From positions 5,332,001-5,396,000 of the forward strand of contig NC_026505.1 in NCBI RefSeq assembly GCF_000182925.2: DNA of 64,000 nucleotides, written 5' to 3'. The notes beneath the pieces are model-generated. The model had not been told where the DNA came from. It ran no database searches and saw only the letters and a list, made by a program, of their open reading frames with translations. Of the stretch, positions 24,401-37,639 are shown one piece after another. Origin of the DNA: Neurospora crassa OR74A (taxonomy: Eukaryota; Ascomycota; Sordariomycetes; Sordariales; Sordariaceae). A program made the position numbers and the translations under genes. Within the stretch, counting starts at the first letter, position 1. Every line of letters starts with the position of its first letter.

Positions 24401-27400
24401 CAAGATCGTCGGTAAGATGGATCACGACACCAACGTTACCCCTCGTTTTCAACAAAGCCAAGGGGGACCGGGCGGTCCAAGTCACGGTGAAAGCAAGTCA
24501 TGCGGATGAGTTGAGGAACAAGGTGACGGGAAATTGGAAACAAGCCCCCGATCCCCTCACAACAAAGCCCGATCGCAAAGCAGGACCACGTGGGGTCAGT
24601 GTCAATGAATTATGGGAGCCATGCTTTCACTTTGTTCATGCGAAGTGTCTTGAAGCCGGAGTCTGGAGGTCGTCAGAAAGTTGGAAAGGTAGCCGAGGGT
24701 CGAACGTTCAACACACAGACCAACCGACTGAAACCGAGGGAGGAAAAAGGGGGGGGGACGGGAGGCTTGCAATGAAAATCCGGGGTAAAGCTGTCGCCCT
24801 ATCTCCCGCCTCTCAGGGCGTTCTCGCTCGCTCCCGTCCTGCGCTGATAAGGTGCCGTCCGATGGACTGTGTCAACGCCAACCGGTGGTCTGGGTCAACG
24901 AACCATCGGGTTTGTTTCCGAGATAAGGATTTCTAAGTTGAAAAACCGTGTTTCTTGAGTCTTGAGGTGTCGATCAAGATCTGGCTTTGTCATCCCTCGT
25001 GTTTTCAAGAATGCCATATTTCCAGCGGCACTGCGATCAATCTTTTTTTTTTTGGTGTGCCTTCATTGTGTGGTGTGACTGGAGAGGTCAAGGAATTCCT
25101 GCGTCTTCGGTTACACATCAACAGGACCCTTTCCTCAACTTTGGCCAACCACACGTCCCAGCGGTACACCACTACACCACTGTACAATACCTTCGGTCGG
25201 CTTTGGGATCGCTTTGCATTCTGCTTCGGTTGCAACTTGCAGAGCCTCTTTTTTGTTTTCCCTCCCTCACGTGTCCCTCTTCCATCTTCCTCGGTCTTTC
25301 CCACCAAGGACACTTCCAAGGCCAAGCCACATTCTTTCACGACCGCGGACCCCCCCTGCTCCCCTCTTCTTTCACGGCGACGGCGGCAGCACCTTCCAAT
25401 GAACTGGGCAACTCAACCTAAACTGGGAACTTGAATTCTTTCAAGCGATTGGTGCAGCCAATGAAGCCAGCGAAGTGACTACGGTTGTCAACGGCTGAAG
25501 CATTGAGAGGGGCAAAAAAAGAAAAAGGTTTTTGAAGAGCACGCAACGACCGTGACGCCAAAAACGCCTGCCCTGGACCTTGGAAGCGCCGAACGACGAC
25601 GACGACGAAACAAACCAACAAAGCAAAAGCCCAACGACGCCAGTCCGCCACACACACAAAGTCTGAGCGCTACACTAGCTTACATTTCTTTCTTAGCACA
25701 CTCACTGGTGACTTGCAGAGGACTGAAAAAAAAAATCTTTTTTTTTTACTCGGTAAACTTACCAATCGTCGCTGTCGGTGTCTCCCATGACCAACCATGG
25801 ATGACCGTTGACTTCTCGCCACCTCCCTCCCGTTCATCATGTCATTCATTCCTGCACGTTCTTCGAAAGAACATGGAAGAAAGTTCTGAAATTTCCATCA
25901 AAGACAAGATTTATGCGACCGAAACCAAGGTACCGATTTCGTGACTGACCGACTGACTAGCAGATTTTTTTTTTTTTCTTGCACGAACCCATTTCAGTGC
26001 AAGGAAGCGCGCAGTGAACGAACGGCGCAGTGAATGAATGAGTGGTGATTGTGACTCAAAGAGACGTCTTGCGCTCGTGGTCACCTTTCCCACTCAGCTT
26101 TTCCCATGTACACTACCAAGACTCCCGGGCTTGGCCATCGTGAAGTTTGACTAGATTTCATGCCGCAAACAGGTTTGGGAAATGGAGCATCCTTCTTCGC
26201 TCTTGACGGGACAAATTCGCCCGCTATGAACATGACCAAAGTCTTTGACAAGTTATGCACTTTTGCTAGCGAGGAATCTGCCCGTAGAAAAATATTGGTT
26301 CTACCATGTACTGCAGTTATTGAGAACCAACAGCAGTTGCGAAAGCCTTGATTGAGTCTTTGTCAGTGGATCTTGCGAGCTCGAGTCCGAGTCCGAGTCC
26401 GAGTCCGAGTTCGAGTTCGAGTTAAGTTTGCATCCGCATGCAAAGCACAGCAAGCAAACACGCAAGCTCAAGCAAACAAGGAGATACCACCTGCCAGTAT
26501 CGCCGACGATGAGGCTCGCAACGATGAGAGACGGAGACCGGTTGCCACTGACATCGACGCCGAGGGTGTTTGTCGGTATATACATCCGTCTTGTTACCTG
26601 CCTCACTCCCGTCGTGCGTGGTGTGGCACGTCCCGTGTTTTTTTATATACGGTAGTATAGGCTTCGGTAGAAGAAGGAGCCGTCGTTGACTACCAACTTC
26701 ACTCGTAGAAAAGGAAAAACATTCTGAATCACCAGAACAAGATGGCTCGATGATATGGTAAGAACATGCAGGCGGGAGATTCAACGATGTCTCCTCCAAG
26801 TACGTGGGTAACCAAGAGAGAGAGAGAGAGGGTCGGGATCTATCATTGATATCTGAAACTGCGGGTATGAAGATTGCAAACTCAAGACGAAAGATTACTA
26901 CGTACTGTTCATCATCTTGTTAAGCAAAAAAGTCATACCCGATTCATAGTCTGAGAAGTTACTAACTAGGTAGTCACCTATCAATCCGGAACGCAAATCC
27001 CATTTCCTCATGGTGCTTTCTATATGCACAGACGATACAAGCATCTACATATCCGCCGACACTTCCACCTCCATACTCCATACACTATCTCCGTATTTGT
27101 TGAAGCGGGAGAACGCTGCCAAAATCCATCTTGGAGTCCCCGAAGGGATGGACGAGGACGGGACGGGGGTCATAGATGAGTCCCTCTTTTAAACGAATGC
27201 TTTGAGACGTTTAATGTCTTTCCATTTCGAAACACAACAACGCTTCCAAAAGGATGCGAACGACCTGACCTCCTCGTATTGAGTGTGTGAGGTATTGGGT
27301 CTGCATATGTTGTTGTAGGCGCCTGATTGGGGACCTTGCTGATCTCCCGTCGTGGAAGGACAAGTGAAGATAGATAGCTGCGAAGCAAAGTTTGAGCTAA

Positions 27401-28353
27401 GGAAATGTGGTATATTGAATGGTTTGTATTACTCTTTTTTTCCACAGAGGGGGGGATTGGGGGGAGGGGATATGGTGTCCTTGGGAACTCGGGGTGAAAA
27501 CTTTCGAGAAGTAGAAGCACATCGTCGTAAAGTGACACGCTTCACAAACTATCGGAAGAGACGTAAAGTTGGACTTGTTGATGAGAAAAGCGGTAGATTA
27601 TGTAGTGGTAGAGATCATCACCATCACGTACGAGTCTATGAGTGTATAGAGTTGAGTTAGTGTCATGGTAATGTTGATGAAGACGATTGAACACCATGCC
27701 TTCCCTATGATGGATTTCACTTGATCATTCACAATTCAACTTCATGTCGCGGAAGCATGAAGGTATCAGAATAGGCGGTTCTGTCATGACCTTAATAATT
27801 GTTCCACTTGAAAACCACAAGATGATCTAGTGTAAACAAACTATGTCAATCATCGCGGGAAACAACATTAACCGGTTGAGCTGGTATTCATCGCAAAATG
27901 CAAGACGACAACGCAAGTCCTGAGTACAGACTGGCGTCACTATAGCATTAGGTATCATCATGACTTCATATCTCTGCCATTACATCTGCGGTAGAAACAA
28001 ACAAAGCACATGTCCACTCCGATCACCCAAGAAAAGCCCCCCTGAAGCTTCAAAACGTTCAATAGGTATCTCTGGCTAAAGCAAAAAGGCGTTAAAAGGA
28101 GGCAAAAGAACCTAATCTCTCTCAACTCCTTCCCAAGTCCCATCTTTGATTCTATCCACATTCCACTCTCCATGTCCTCACCCATCTCAACTAAACAGCT
28201 CCCATTGTCTTTGCTTTTTTACCAAATCCACATGTCCACGTAACATCCACTTGCTTCAAAGATTCGAAAAGAACAAGAAAAGCTAATTCATGACGCATTT
28301 CCAGAAGATCAACAACAGTAGCAAAAAACAACAACACCAAAACAGCATCACAC
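21456..28353. other. 6.9-kb gene-poor region upstream of the GRGGxGN gene and downstream of chitin synthase
   Basis: This is the longest stretch without a convincing gene. Contents include a GT repeat near 22443, CGTCGTCGTCGT near 23127, poly-T at about 25041 and 25966, a CGAGTC/CGAGTT hexamer array and GA repeats near 26817. Several frames of 170-210 codons (22097-22726 minus, 22815-23336 plus, 24358-24936 plus) lack recognisable domains and mostly overlap frames on the other strand. The first bases after 21455 form the leader of the GRGGxGN gene, and the last few hundred should be the chitin-synthase 3' UTR. Non-coding RNA genes are possible but I cannot support one. Confidence 0.45.
26382..26423 (+). 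repeat. Hexamer array: CGAGTC x4 then CGAGTT x3
   Basis: Seven perfect six-base units; one transition separates the two halves, so the array probably expanded from two variants. Confidence 0.9.
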
Positions 28354-31300
28354 TCAAACACCCCTAAACATCCTCACTACCAAAAACCAACAAGCCCCCA
28401 CAAACTTGAACCCGCTCAGAACCGCCACGCTCCACAACACCACGCTCATATAAATCGTCGCCCGCTTCGTCGTCTGCTGCTCCTGGCTTCCTTCCTCCGG
28501 ATCGATCCTTTCGAGACCAGCTGTACTCAACACCACCGCGCACAGCGCAAAGTTCGTAATCATCCACACCAACACGACCATCGATCTGACACCGCGGTAA
28601 TAATCCATCTGCTTCTCCTCCAACTGCGCACTCGTCGGCGCCGTCACCGGCTTCACGTATTTCCTCGAGAACACCTGGAGTTCGCGCTCGTACGAGGCGT
28701 TGAGATCGCCTTCGTCGGGAAGATCCGTCTTACCCTGGCCGTCCTTAGTGTTGACAGACGGCAGCTTGTCGGGCTTGTCGTCACCCTTGGTACCCCATGA
28801 GATATCGTGGGTGTTGCAGAAGGCGTAGACGTTGAGGACGTTGGTGTAGGTGGGCGAGAGGAGCATGTACTGCACCATGGAGGTGACCATGTGCCAGGGG
28901 TCGAACATGAGGAGGGAGGCGATCAGCCAAATGCCGTAGGTTGAGACGACGGAGACGATGAGGGTGTAGAAGAGCTCGTTACGGAAGAGGTCGGTGAAGG
29001 AGAGGCCCTTTTGGACGTCGGTTTGGATGGCAACGACGGCGATGTAGATGGCTGCGAACATTAGGTAGCTGTGATAGTACTGTTAGTAAAGGGGCTTCCA
29101 AGTGAAATAAGAGAGGGGAGGAGCAAACGTACATAAAGATAATGGCCCAGAAAACAACCATACCCATGTACAACCGTGGAGAACCAGCCGGCCGATTACC
29201 CATGGATAAGACGAAGCATGTTATCAGAGTCACACCGTAGGCCCACGCGAACACGACGCCCAAAATCTGGCCGACAGTCCCTAAAAGCTTTTCGTCGCCC
29301 AGACCCGTCGTCAAGATCTTAAATACGAGGAAGAAGTTGCCAATAGCAAACCAGGCAAAGATCATGTTGACCGTCTGGAACACGAACTCGATGAAGAAGG
29401 CAATTTTTCGCAAGAAGGAGTGATCGGACCGGAAGAACTGGTGGAAGTGGACAATAGCATAGATAGCCGCGAAGAAGGAACCGTTGAGCCAACGACGACG
29501 CTGCAGAATCAACTCCGTCAAGTCGGCGGGCACATCGGTCTCACCCGTGGCCGACTTGACGTACTGCAGGATCCAATGGCAGTTGCGCTTCGTGACGAGC
29601 TCGAAACACAAGATACGATCCTCGGCGAGGTACATGTTGGCCGTGAAGATGCCGGCGTCGCCGCCGTGTAGCTTCTCACCGGCAAAGTACTTTTCCAAGG
29701 GGCCCTGGCCGTTCTTGTCGTTTTGCAAAGCGACGTAGCGGTAAGCGGAGAAGGCACCGGGCAAGACGGAAATGAAGCCAAAGGCGGATTCGAGAGGCTT
29801 GTCGAGAATGTTACTCATCTTGTACTCAAAGTTCTGAGTGGCGACGAGCGGGTTGATCAGGTTCTTGCCGCCCGTGCCCAACATGGCCTTGATCTCACCG
29901 CAGGCGCCGGCGCACATGGGCTCGAGATCGAAGGCCTTCCACAGATGGTAGATGGAGCTGCCACCGGGCTTAGTACCAGCATCGATGAGCACGCAGATAT
30001 TGGGATCCAAAACGCGACCAAAGGCCTGGAAGAACCAACGATGCGAGTTGATCTTCTTCTGGTTCTTCTCCTTGAGACAGAACAGCATCTGAACGGGCTG
30101 CTGCTTCGGGATGAGCTGGACGACATCGTTCTTGATGGTCATGCCGACCTGGGTCGTGTACTCGTAAATATGCGCCGTGACATCCTTTCCGTTAACCTGT
30201 TGCTTGGCGATACCCTCCTGATAGACACCCATACCGGCCAACAACGCTCTCGTTCTCGGGTTGATCTTGGCACGACCGTCACTGACGACGCACACCACAA
30301 TCTTCTTCCAGGCGTCCTTGCCCCAGGTCTTGCTTTCCGTCCGCTTGCACATGTACTCGATGTTCTTGAACACACCAATCATGGTGCGCGCAAACAGAAT
30401 CTCGTCCTCGTTGTACATGGTCACGACAATGAAGAGCTCCGTGTGCCTAGGCTTGCTGAAGAGCTTCTGGCGCAGAGTGAAGTTCTCCTCGTAGAACTCG
30501 GAAGGGTCGCAGGTGGCAGCCGAGTATCTCATGTGGGTGAACTCGTCGCGCTCGCCGTGGGGTAGCTGGTTCAGCAGCTTTGGAGGGATGGGACAATCCA
30601 ACACCAAGTTACCGCGGTACAGAAGCACCTGCTTGACTGTCTTCCACCTCTTGATGGGCGCATTGTTCGTTGGCGGTTGGGGTTCGTCGTGGTAAGGATC
30701 GCTCTGGCCGACTTGGGAATCGGTATGCATCAGCATGGGCCGTTGGTCGTCGTGCGCCTGGTAGCCGGCCACTGGGGGTGTGGGAGCCGCGGCATATGGA
30801 TCATGGCCAACTTGGGGCTCGTAGGGCTGGTTGTAGTAGGCATCGTGGTGCTCTTCCGGGTTCACGGCGTAATCGGGGGTATAATGTTGGCCCGGGGCGT
30901 TGTATCCGCCCATGCCCTCGATCGGTTGCTGCTCGGCGCATTAGCCTCTTGTTCCCCACAGACATAGCAGCTATACTCACAGGAGTCTGAATGTGTAGCG
31001 CATCTCCAGGACTGTATCTCCCAGGGCCGGCCGGGATATCGAAGCCTTGCTGGTGGTGGTACGGGTTGTCCTCCAACTGGTAGCCTGGCTGTATGGGGTG
31101 GCCCGCCGGGGGCGCCGTATGCATTCGAGGATCCATTGGGTGACTTTCGTAGAAGTCGTCGTCTAGACAGTTGAAGAGAAAGTGTTAGAGTGGCAGTTTC
31201 AAGCTATCACCAGTGACTGTCTTGTTAGGAGGCAACCCATATGCGCGCCCGGACGCACGCGATGGCCAAGTCTGTACGTCAAGGCACGGCACAATGCGAC

Positions 31301-31682
31301 TCGTTGCGGCAATGCGTATGTAAGAGCAAAGACTCAAGATGGGCTGTGTAGAAGATCACCACTGCCGTGCACTTGCGCCAGGCAAGTAACTAATCCCTTT
31401 TCTCTCTTGACAATCTTGAAGTCGTCCTGAAAAGTAAAGAAAGCTAGTCTGGGGTCTGGCCTCGAGATAGACAGGCCTCCAAGACTCTTGGGACCCATGA
31501 AGTTCCAAGGAAGCAAGGGGTAAGGGCCCCGAGAAAGGAATGTGGTTTGGGATATTGGAAGGGTCCAAAGGGAGTGGGTGCTAATGTAGTGACAGTCCCA
31601 CTTGGGGTCTTGGTGTTTGTTTGATATCAAGAGTGATTCATAGCATAAAAGAAGTAGACTTGCCTAATCGATTGTACGACAT
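28354..31682 (-). CDS. chs-3: Chitin synthase, class I type
   Basis: Predicted 903-residue processive glycosyltransferase (GT2) that polymerises UDP-GlcNAc into wall chitin at the plasma membrane. Minus-strand exons: 31682-31664, 31162-30981, 30928-29133 and 29068-28354; phases agree throughout. The N-terminus [15 protein letters not shown] matches class I/II chitin synthases and is only recovered by joining a 19-nt first exon through a 501-nt intron with a GC donor (GCAAGT, CTAAC branch, CTAG acceptor). Catalytic motifs are present: [10 protein letters not shown], the EDR motif in [14 protein letters not shown], and QRRRW at residues 543-547 followed by LNGSFF. About seven membrane segments follow. 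Family membership is certain. Assignment to chs-3 (class I) rests on the N-terminus and my memory that chs-3 lies near ro-4. Confidence 0.93.
31163..31663 (-). other. 501-nt GC-AG intron 1 of the chitin synthase gene
   Basis: Read on the minus strand, the donor is G|GCAAGT after six codons plus one base. The acceptor is CTGTCTAG, with CTAACAC about 25 nt upstream as branch point. Using it completes the codon as GAC and yields the conserved MSYNRLDDDF start. It is far longer than the other introns here (50-110 nt), so it may host regulatory or non-coding sequence. Confidence 0.75.
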
Positions 31683-34517
31683 GGTGCCGGGATTGAAGGA
31701 GGCGCTTAACGGGGTATAGTCTCTGGGTAATTACTCCGTGATCCCCCGGGGAAGTTGGAGGGAGAGATGAGTGTGTGGGATATGTCGATTCTCTCGAGAA
31801 AGTGTTGTCGATCACTGTTGAAGGTTTGGCGCGGGTCGGTGTTCGTCACAAGTCTCAGTCGCTTGGTATGTGTGGAATGCGCCGTGGCCGTCAAGGCCCT
31901 TCTCCCAACCAAGCTTCCTGTTGGTCTTCCGTCTTTATTGGAGCTTGCTCCCTTGGGCAGTGTTATGCCGCCCGTCTTGCTTGTTTGTTCTTGCAAGCAG
32001 TGACCGCTTACTTTTACTCGGCGGTTGACCGTTCAGTTCCTTGTAGTTGTCGAGACAAGCTACCGTCCGCGCGGCGTGGATCTGTTGATGGTTCGTTGAC
32101 AGGGAAGGACGGGGTAATACGTCTCCTTGACTGGCGGGTAGGTGTTTGGGGTATCGAGGGGTAAGTTCGGATTGTGTCTCGAAGTGTACGGTAGCGGTTG
32201 GTAGTCAATGTTTCGTCGCCCAATGCCAATGCCGCATGCCAGATCTCGTTCCTCTTACTGGACCCCTTCTTGTCCGTACCGCAAAAAGAGACACGTGAAA
32301 TCCAAGAGCAACAGAAAGAGGACGGGACGGGACGAAAAGAGAAAGAGAGAGGGGAGAGGGGGAGGGAAAAAAAAAAGAGGAAAATCTCGAGTTTCAAGCT
32401 GATGAATGTGGTGCCAGGACCGCGAGGACGCGAATGGCAGATGATCCCGTCCGGGGGGGTCGTCCACGGTCTAACTGGGGGGGCTGGTCGCAGTGGATGC
32501 CGTTCCTCGAAATCAACATGGGCGCACGGGGCTACAGGGGCCATGTCAAGGCCAATCAACGGTCCCTTTGCGACCTTTTCGCAACCGCCAAAACGCCCAA
32601 ACACTCGCTCGCTATGGTGTCGTGGGTTGCCCGTTTCAGCGCCCAAGGGAGCCGAGTGACGTCGCTCCACTGACTGCTTTCCCAAAGACACAGCTCGTGA
32701 TTGGTTCATTCGTCTCTACCAGTAGAGGTAGTTTGAGCCTCTTAAAGGGGTTCCACGGAGGGGTTGAAGCCTGCTGCTTAGCCTGGGCTGTGGGGGACTA
32801 GTCAATGAAACCTAGAGGTACCTTACCAGGATCTCTCTGCTTTATCTTTCCTTAATTTCTGGGTAGTCTACATATGTTCTTATTCCCATGCTCACTTTGT
32901 TCAATCAACCTCTCCGCTTCTTCATCCAAAGAGGCGTTGAGGTTGTCTGTCAGGATCATCCGCAGCAACGAAGCAACACGAACACGCAGCTTCCCGCCTA
33001 GGTGTGGTCAGAGCGCTCATCCAATGGGCCAGACCAGTCCGGCATCTCGAGTGCCATAGCGGTGGTCCACTTGGGGAGAAGTCGGGATACAATATCCAAC
33101 GACATCAAATTTGCCGTCTCGACAAGCGAACCTCTTTCCCCTTGGGGATTCATCTCGTTGAACGGCCTCACTCCGGATCGGCACTTTTAGAGCAGCACTT
33201 TATGTGTTAGAGCAACTCTTCCCCCATCTGTGCTTTTCCACGAGATCAGCAGTGCCCGGGAAAGAGAGACATCATCATATCAATGCAGGTGTGTGCGCGG
33301 GAGGGAGCCGATGTTTTAGTCTGTACACTATGTACCATTAATACTACCTACGATCAATGTGTCTTTGACTTTGACCTGTGAAATTTGATATCGAGCATCA
33401 CTGTATGTTTATGTTACAGACATACTCTATACCATACCTGACACTGTTCCCTTAATCCCAATTTCTCGGATCCCCTACAATCTCCTTCGAGTCTCTCTCT
33501 CTCTCTTTATCCAAAAGATTTATCAGGGGCAAAGCATGGAATGTTTGATATCGCACCGTCCTTGATGTACATGATACATTATATCTCCGTCGTGTGGAGC
33601 CACTTCATTTGGACAACAGCCTGGGACAAGCCTGCCCTGGCACAAGCTACAGGTACAGAGCTACCTACATAGCTGCCGGTCAGTGGTCCCTGGCTTCCTG
33701 TTGCGCGCGCGGCCAACAACACCAAACTTGGCATCGCGCGTTGGTCCGCCTCCTTTGGCAGTTCAAGTTGCTAGGTTGTTAGGCCCGGGTCTTGGCGTTT
33801 TTGGATAAGCGCCATGCAACTTGAACGCGAGGGACTGAAGCACCTTGGTAGTCGAGAAGCAGTCTTCTTTGCAAATTCAATTGGGTCGGTCATCCATGAA
33901 ATGACAAAGACGAATGCGAACTAACCTAACAATTATTGCATTAGACATCAGCAACTCGGATGTTGGATGCCGAATGCGCGGGCAAGCAGCACAGCCTCTT
34001 CAGCGGCGATACAAGGACTGAAAAGACGTGCGCACATGAGTCCCTTCGCCTCTTTAGCTGACGACGACTTAACAACATTGACTCCAACGTCTCCAGGACG
34101 CGTTATCAACTTTTGATCAGCCATCAGCAGAATTGCCGACTCCGCCTGTCCGTGGCTCGGTGTTCCATTTCGGAGTGCCAAGTAAACTGAATCCTCTGGT
34201 CAAGTTATTTTTGGCATGCTTCAGCAGCTGCATCTATCTCAGCTTTGTGACATGTGCACGCCATGTCAGGTCATGCTGAAGGAGAATGCAAGACATGCAT
34301 GCGATGAGCGTGGATGGAGGCCAAGAAAGCCCACCACGTCTGATATCTTGATTCTCGAGTGACATTGTCCAAATCGCAAGACAACACCAACATAAACATC
34401 GTGATGCAACCATGAATGCTTGATAGCGCTTTTGACCAAGTAAAGTAATTATAATCTGATATATAGCAGCTCCTCACTTCCACCCCTCACTCTTCCCCTT
34501 CATCTTTGGCCATCAAT
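31683..34517. other. Promoter region of chitin synthase and 3' side of SLY1
   Basis: This 2.8-kb region is mostly the upstream region and leader of the chitin synthase gene. Two TAGAGGTA octamers lie at 32723 and 32813, and a CT repeat near 33491. A 231-codon minus-strand frame at 32014-32709 encodes no recognisable protein and overlaps a 153-codon frame on the plus strand; I regard both as chance. Confidence 0.5.
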
Positions 34518-36848
34518 CTACGAAACCTCCTTACCCAACCTCTCCAACTCCTCCTTGATAAAGCTGCCAGCATTAAGCAACTCCGTACCACCATAAATCA
34601 CCCTCCTCTTCGCACGATCTCCCGTCGTCGTTCTCGCCGCCCACTCCTGCAAATTGCTGTATTCGGCCGTGCTCGCACCGCCAACCATGAACACAATCGC
34701 CTCCGAGAACCCCTGTCTGCGTTGCCCGAAACTGGCCGTTTGGCCCGGGCCACTTGATCCTGGCAAGCCACCGGGCCCGCCCAGGGATGACCCGCTCCCT
34801 TGGGCCCGCATGGCCGACGGCTGGGGCATGGTGCCGCGCGCGTTGGCGCTGCGCGGGTCGAAGTAGAGGTAGTGTTCCGTCTTGGCGATGGCCGAGGAGC
34901 TGGCGGCCGATGGGTCCATGAGGGACTCGGTGATCTTGGTTACCGTGAGGTCGCGGTCTTCGGGGAGGAAGTTCTTGATGCCACCCAAGAGAGAGGCCAC
35001 GTTATTGGAGAGAGCGCCCGTGGGCACGCCCGTCTCCTTGAGGCGGTCGGTGAGACGGCTGGAGATGGCGGAGAAGCGGTTGAAAAGGTCCGAGGACCCG
35101 GATTGTTGCTGGTTGGAGGATGAAGGATTATTTACCGTGGTGAGTTGTGTCATTTTGGTCGTGGCGCGGACTCTGTGTGGTATTGTTAGTCAGAAATGGC
35201 TGAAAAAGCCCAAGAAAAAAAAGGGGGGTAGCACGTACTGCTTAATGTAAGAGAGGCACGTTGTGTCGCAGCCCTTGGCCGCGAGTGCCTCCTCAAATTG
35301 CGTCCATTCCTGACGAGACACATCCTGTTCCGTGCTGAGGTACCAGATCACAAAGAGACGCAGGTAATCCTCAGGCTTGCCCTTGTCCGCCGTCTTGATC
35401 TGATCCAGCACTTGCGCCTTGGTTTGCTTGAACACGTTCTCCTCCAGTTGGAAGTAGTTATCCAACTGTCGGCTTTGAATCTCGCCAAGGATAGCAGCAA
35501 GGATGTTCATGTGCATATCCAAAGTGGCTTTTCTTGCGCGCAGTTCGGGCAAGAGTGTAACAGCTGCTTTTAGATGCTGAGCACTTGCACTCGAGTCTTG
35601 TTCGAAATGGTCCAAATCCCTAACGCCAGTCTTCTTGGTGAGAGCATCCGCCTCCTCCTTGTATTTCGTGAGTTCAATGTCGATGTCCTCGGCAACCTAA
35701 GCATCCTGGTTAGTAGACCATCCTCAGGATGTCCCGTCTGCACTTCCAGCTTACCTGAGGGAACGGCAGGCATGAGTTCTTGGCCCAGAAGAAATCATCG
35801 GCAGCCAAATCATACGTCTTCTTGTTGGTGCCCTTGGCCGGGTTATTGGAGTCCACGGGGCTCTCGATTGTGATCCGGTTCGATTCCGACAAACCAAAGA
35901 CGTCGGCGCATAAACTCTGGTAGGTCCACGAGTGGGACAGCATGGGAATTAGGTCAATATTACGGTCCATGATAACGAGCAGGGGCTTTGGCGTTCCAGT
36001 GCTGGAAGCGGCTGCCCTGTGTGCCGAAAAGAGGTTGTCCTTGGAGTTGAGAATATGATCGCGAAGTTTTCGGTCCAATTTCGTTGCAACCATCTCAGCA
36101 GCAGCACCCCTGGGGCAGCGAATAATGGGAATGACGCCTAGTGTCACCACCACGCTAAACAGGCCGCTGACGATCCTGTCGATAACTCTGTCCAACTCCT
36201 CATCTTGTGTCTTTGCGCTATTCAACGCCCAGTATGTATGCTCCTTCTGCATGCCCAGACTGAACAAATCCGGCTCGGGAACGATAAAGTTGAGGTACTG
36301 GTCGAATATCTGGGCAATCTTCTCCGATGTGCCGGCGACAGCGGTTTGCGCCGCAAAGTCCTCCAACAGTGGCCGTGGTACCGAGGAGAGGAAGTTGATG
36401 CTGGCAGAGTTATAGAGGTTCTTCTGAAGATCATTGGTGATTTGCTGGAGGTTCTTGGCGTTCGGTTCGATAAGGTAGATGGCATCGACATCAGGAATCG
36501 GTTGCCTGTTGGCCGCGATGGAAACGTGTAGCGTGACGCCCATGGATCGCAGATCCGAAACCTGGAGTACTGGGCTGATGACATTGCGACCAAGCTCGTC
36601 AAAGACCAAGATCTTCCACGTGGGAATGTCCTTTAGCAAGGGGGCGGAAGCGGATTGGAAGCCATTCGAGTCGTCGCCGTCGGTCGGTTCGAGGGGTTGG
36701 TTGAGGTTCAGGAGCTTCTTGATAGACACTAGAGAGCATGTGTCAGTCCACCGCAAGACTGTCTGGCATTGTGACCCTTGGGGATAGGAAGGCAGTGGGA
36801 CATACAGATCTGCTTGTCGCGCAGAGAGTTCCCTGGTGTTGGCGCCAT
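34518..36848 (-). CDS. sly1: SLY1, Sec1/Munc18-family regulator of ER-Golgi SNAREs
   Basis: Predicted 709-residue SM protein that clasps Sed5-type syntaxins and promotes SNARE assembly in ER-Golgi and intra-Golgi transport; it is cytosolic and peripheral on membranes. Minus-strand exons: 36848-36806, 36728-35755, 35696-35239 and 35172-34518. The start (MAPTPGNSLRDKQI) joined to LSIKKLLNLN is the family N-terminus. An in-frame Met further upstream would read through the intron and was rejected. Family blocks include WKILVFDELGRNVISPVLQVSDLR, LVIMDRNIDLIPMLSHSWTYQSLCADVFGL, the RKATLDMHMNILAAIL helix, IKQVRATTKMTQL, and a C-terminal KRRVIYGGTELLNAGSFI. SLY1 fits better than Sec1 or Vps45 because of the TYQSLCADVF and NAGSFI-type motifs. 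Length is normal. Confidence 0.93.
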
Positions 36849-37639
36849 GTCTGTGTATTAAAGTGATTGCTATGCTGGTCGGCAGGAAGTTCGTGGAGGA
36901 GGACTCGGGGCCGAGGTGCTGTAGAATACTGTAGGCTGTTGAGGCAAGTGGAAGGGAAGGTAGTAGCTCCCGTCTCGCTGTCACAGTGGTGGGGCGGCTT
37001 GTGATCGCGTCCCTTGAACCGAATTATCGCTAGGCTGGCCTCGAGTCGTTGGCCTTTTCGCAAACTTTGAAAGAGAGCCGCAACTTTTTAAAGACGAAAG
37101 AGCAAACGTGTTAAGATGTTACAGTACTGAGTCCAGAAGATCCTTACGTGTTCAATAGTACCTAGGTATACAGAAAGCTGACGTGAGGAAACAGAATATC
37201 TCCGTTGAAGCTACCTTGGGTACCTACTTCTGGAGGTATGTTGTCTTCTCTGGTCCGCAAGGTACCTGACATCTCTCCCTCGGCTTGGACCAGTGGCCTT
37301 TGTCTCCCAGTGGACTGTTTACCCCTTCCCTTCTATATCCGCTAACCTCCACTTACAGGAGGTGCCGCCCTGAGCTGAGAGCTTTCCCCCACAGTAGAGG
37401 TATGACGAGGATTCCGTTATCGTCCTCCAATGTTCGATTGACACCGCAACCAGCAAGTTGTGACATCTTCCTGTCTCTGTGGCGTTTACCTTTGACTGTT
37501 CCAGGAATGGATGATTGAGCCCGTGCGTGTCATCGCTGACAATTTACCATGTCGTCCGTCTTATTTGCTCTCGATTTTCCTATATCCGTAGAAGTGTAGA
37601 GGTATGATGGACAACTTCAAGGTCCAGAGAAATACCTTC

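Noticed and set aside
15828-28353. RIP-mutated transposon relics or dispersed 5S rRNA genes in the gaps
   Set aside because: No AT-rich, CpA-depleted blocks and no recognisable 5S rRNA start or internal promoter sequence were found by eye.
29723-30565. 280-codon plus-strand frame opposite the chitin synthase
   Set aside because: Its low-complexity Leu/Val/Gly/Asp composition mirrors the coding strand's C/G third-position bias; it is a shadow frame.
32014-32709. 231-codon minus-strand frame upstream of chitin synthase
   Set aside because: Contains a poly-Phe stretch from a poly-A run and no domain; better explained as promoter or leader DNA.
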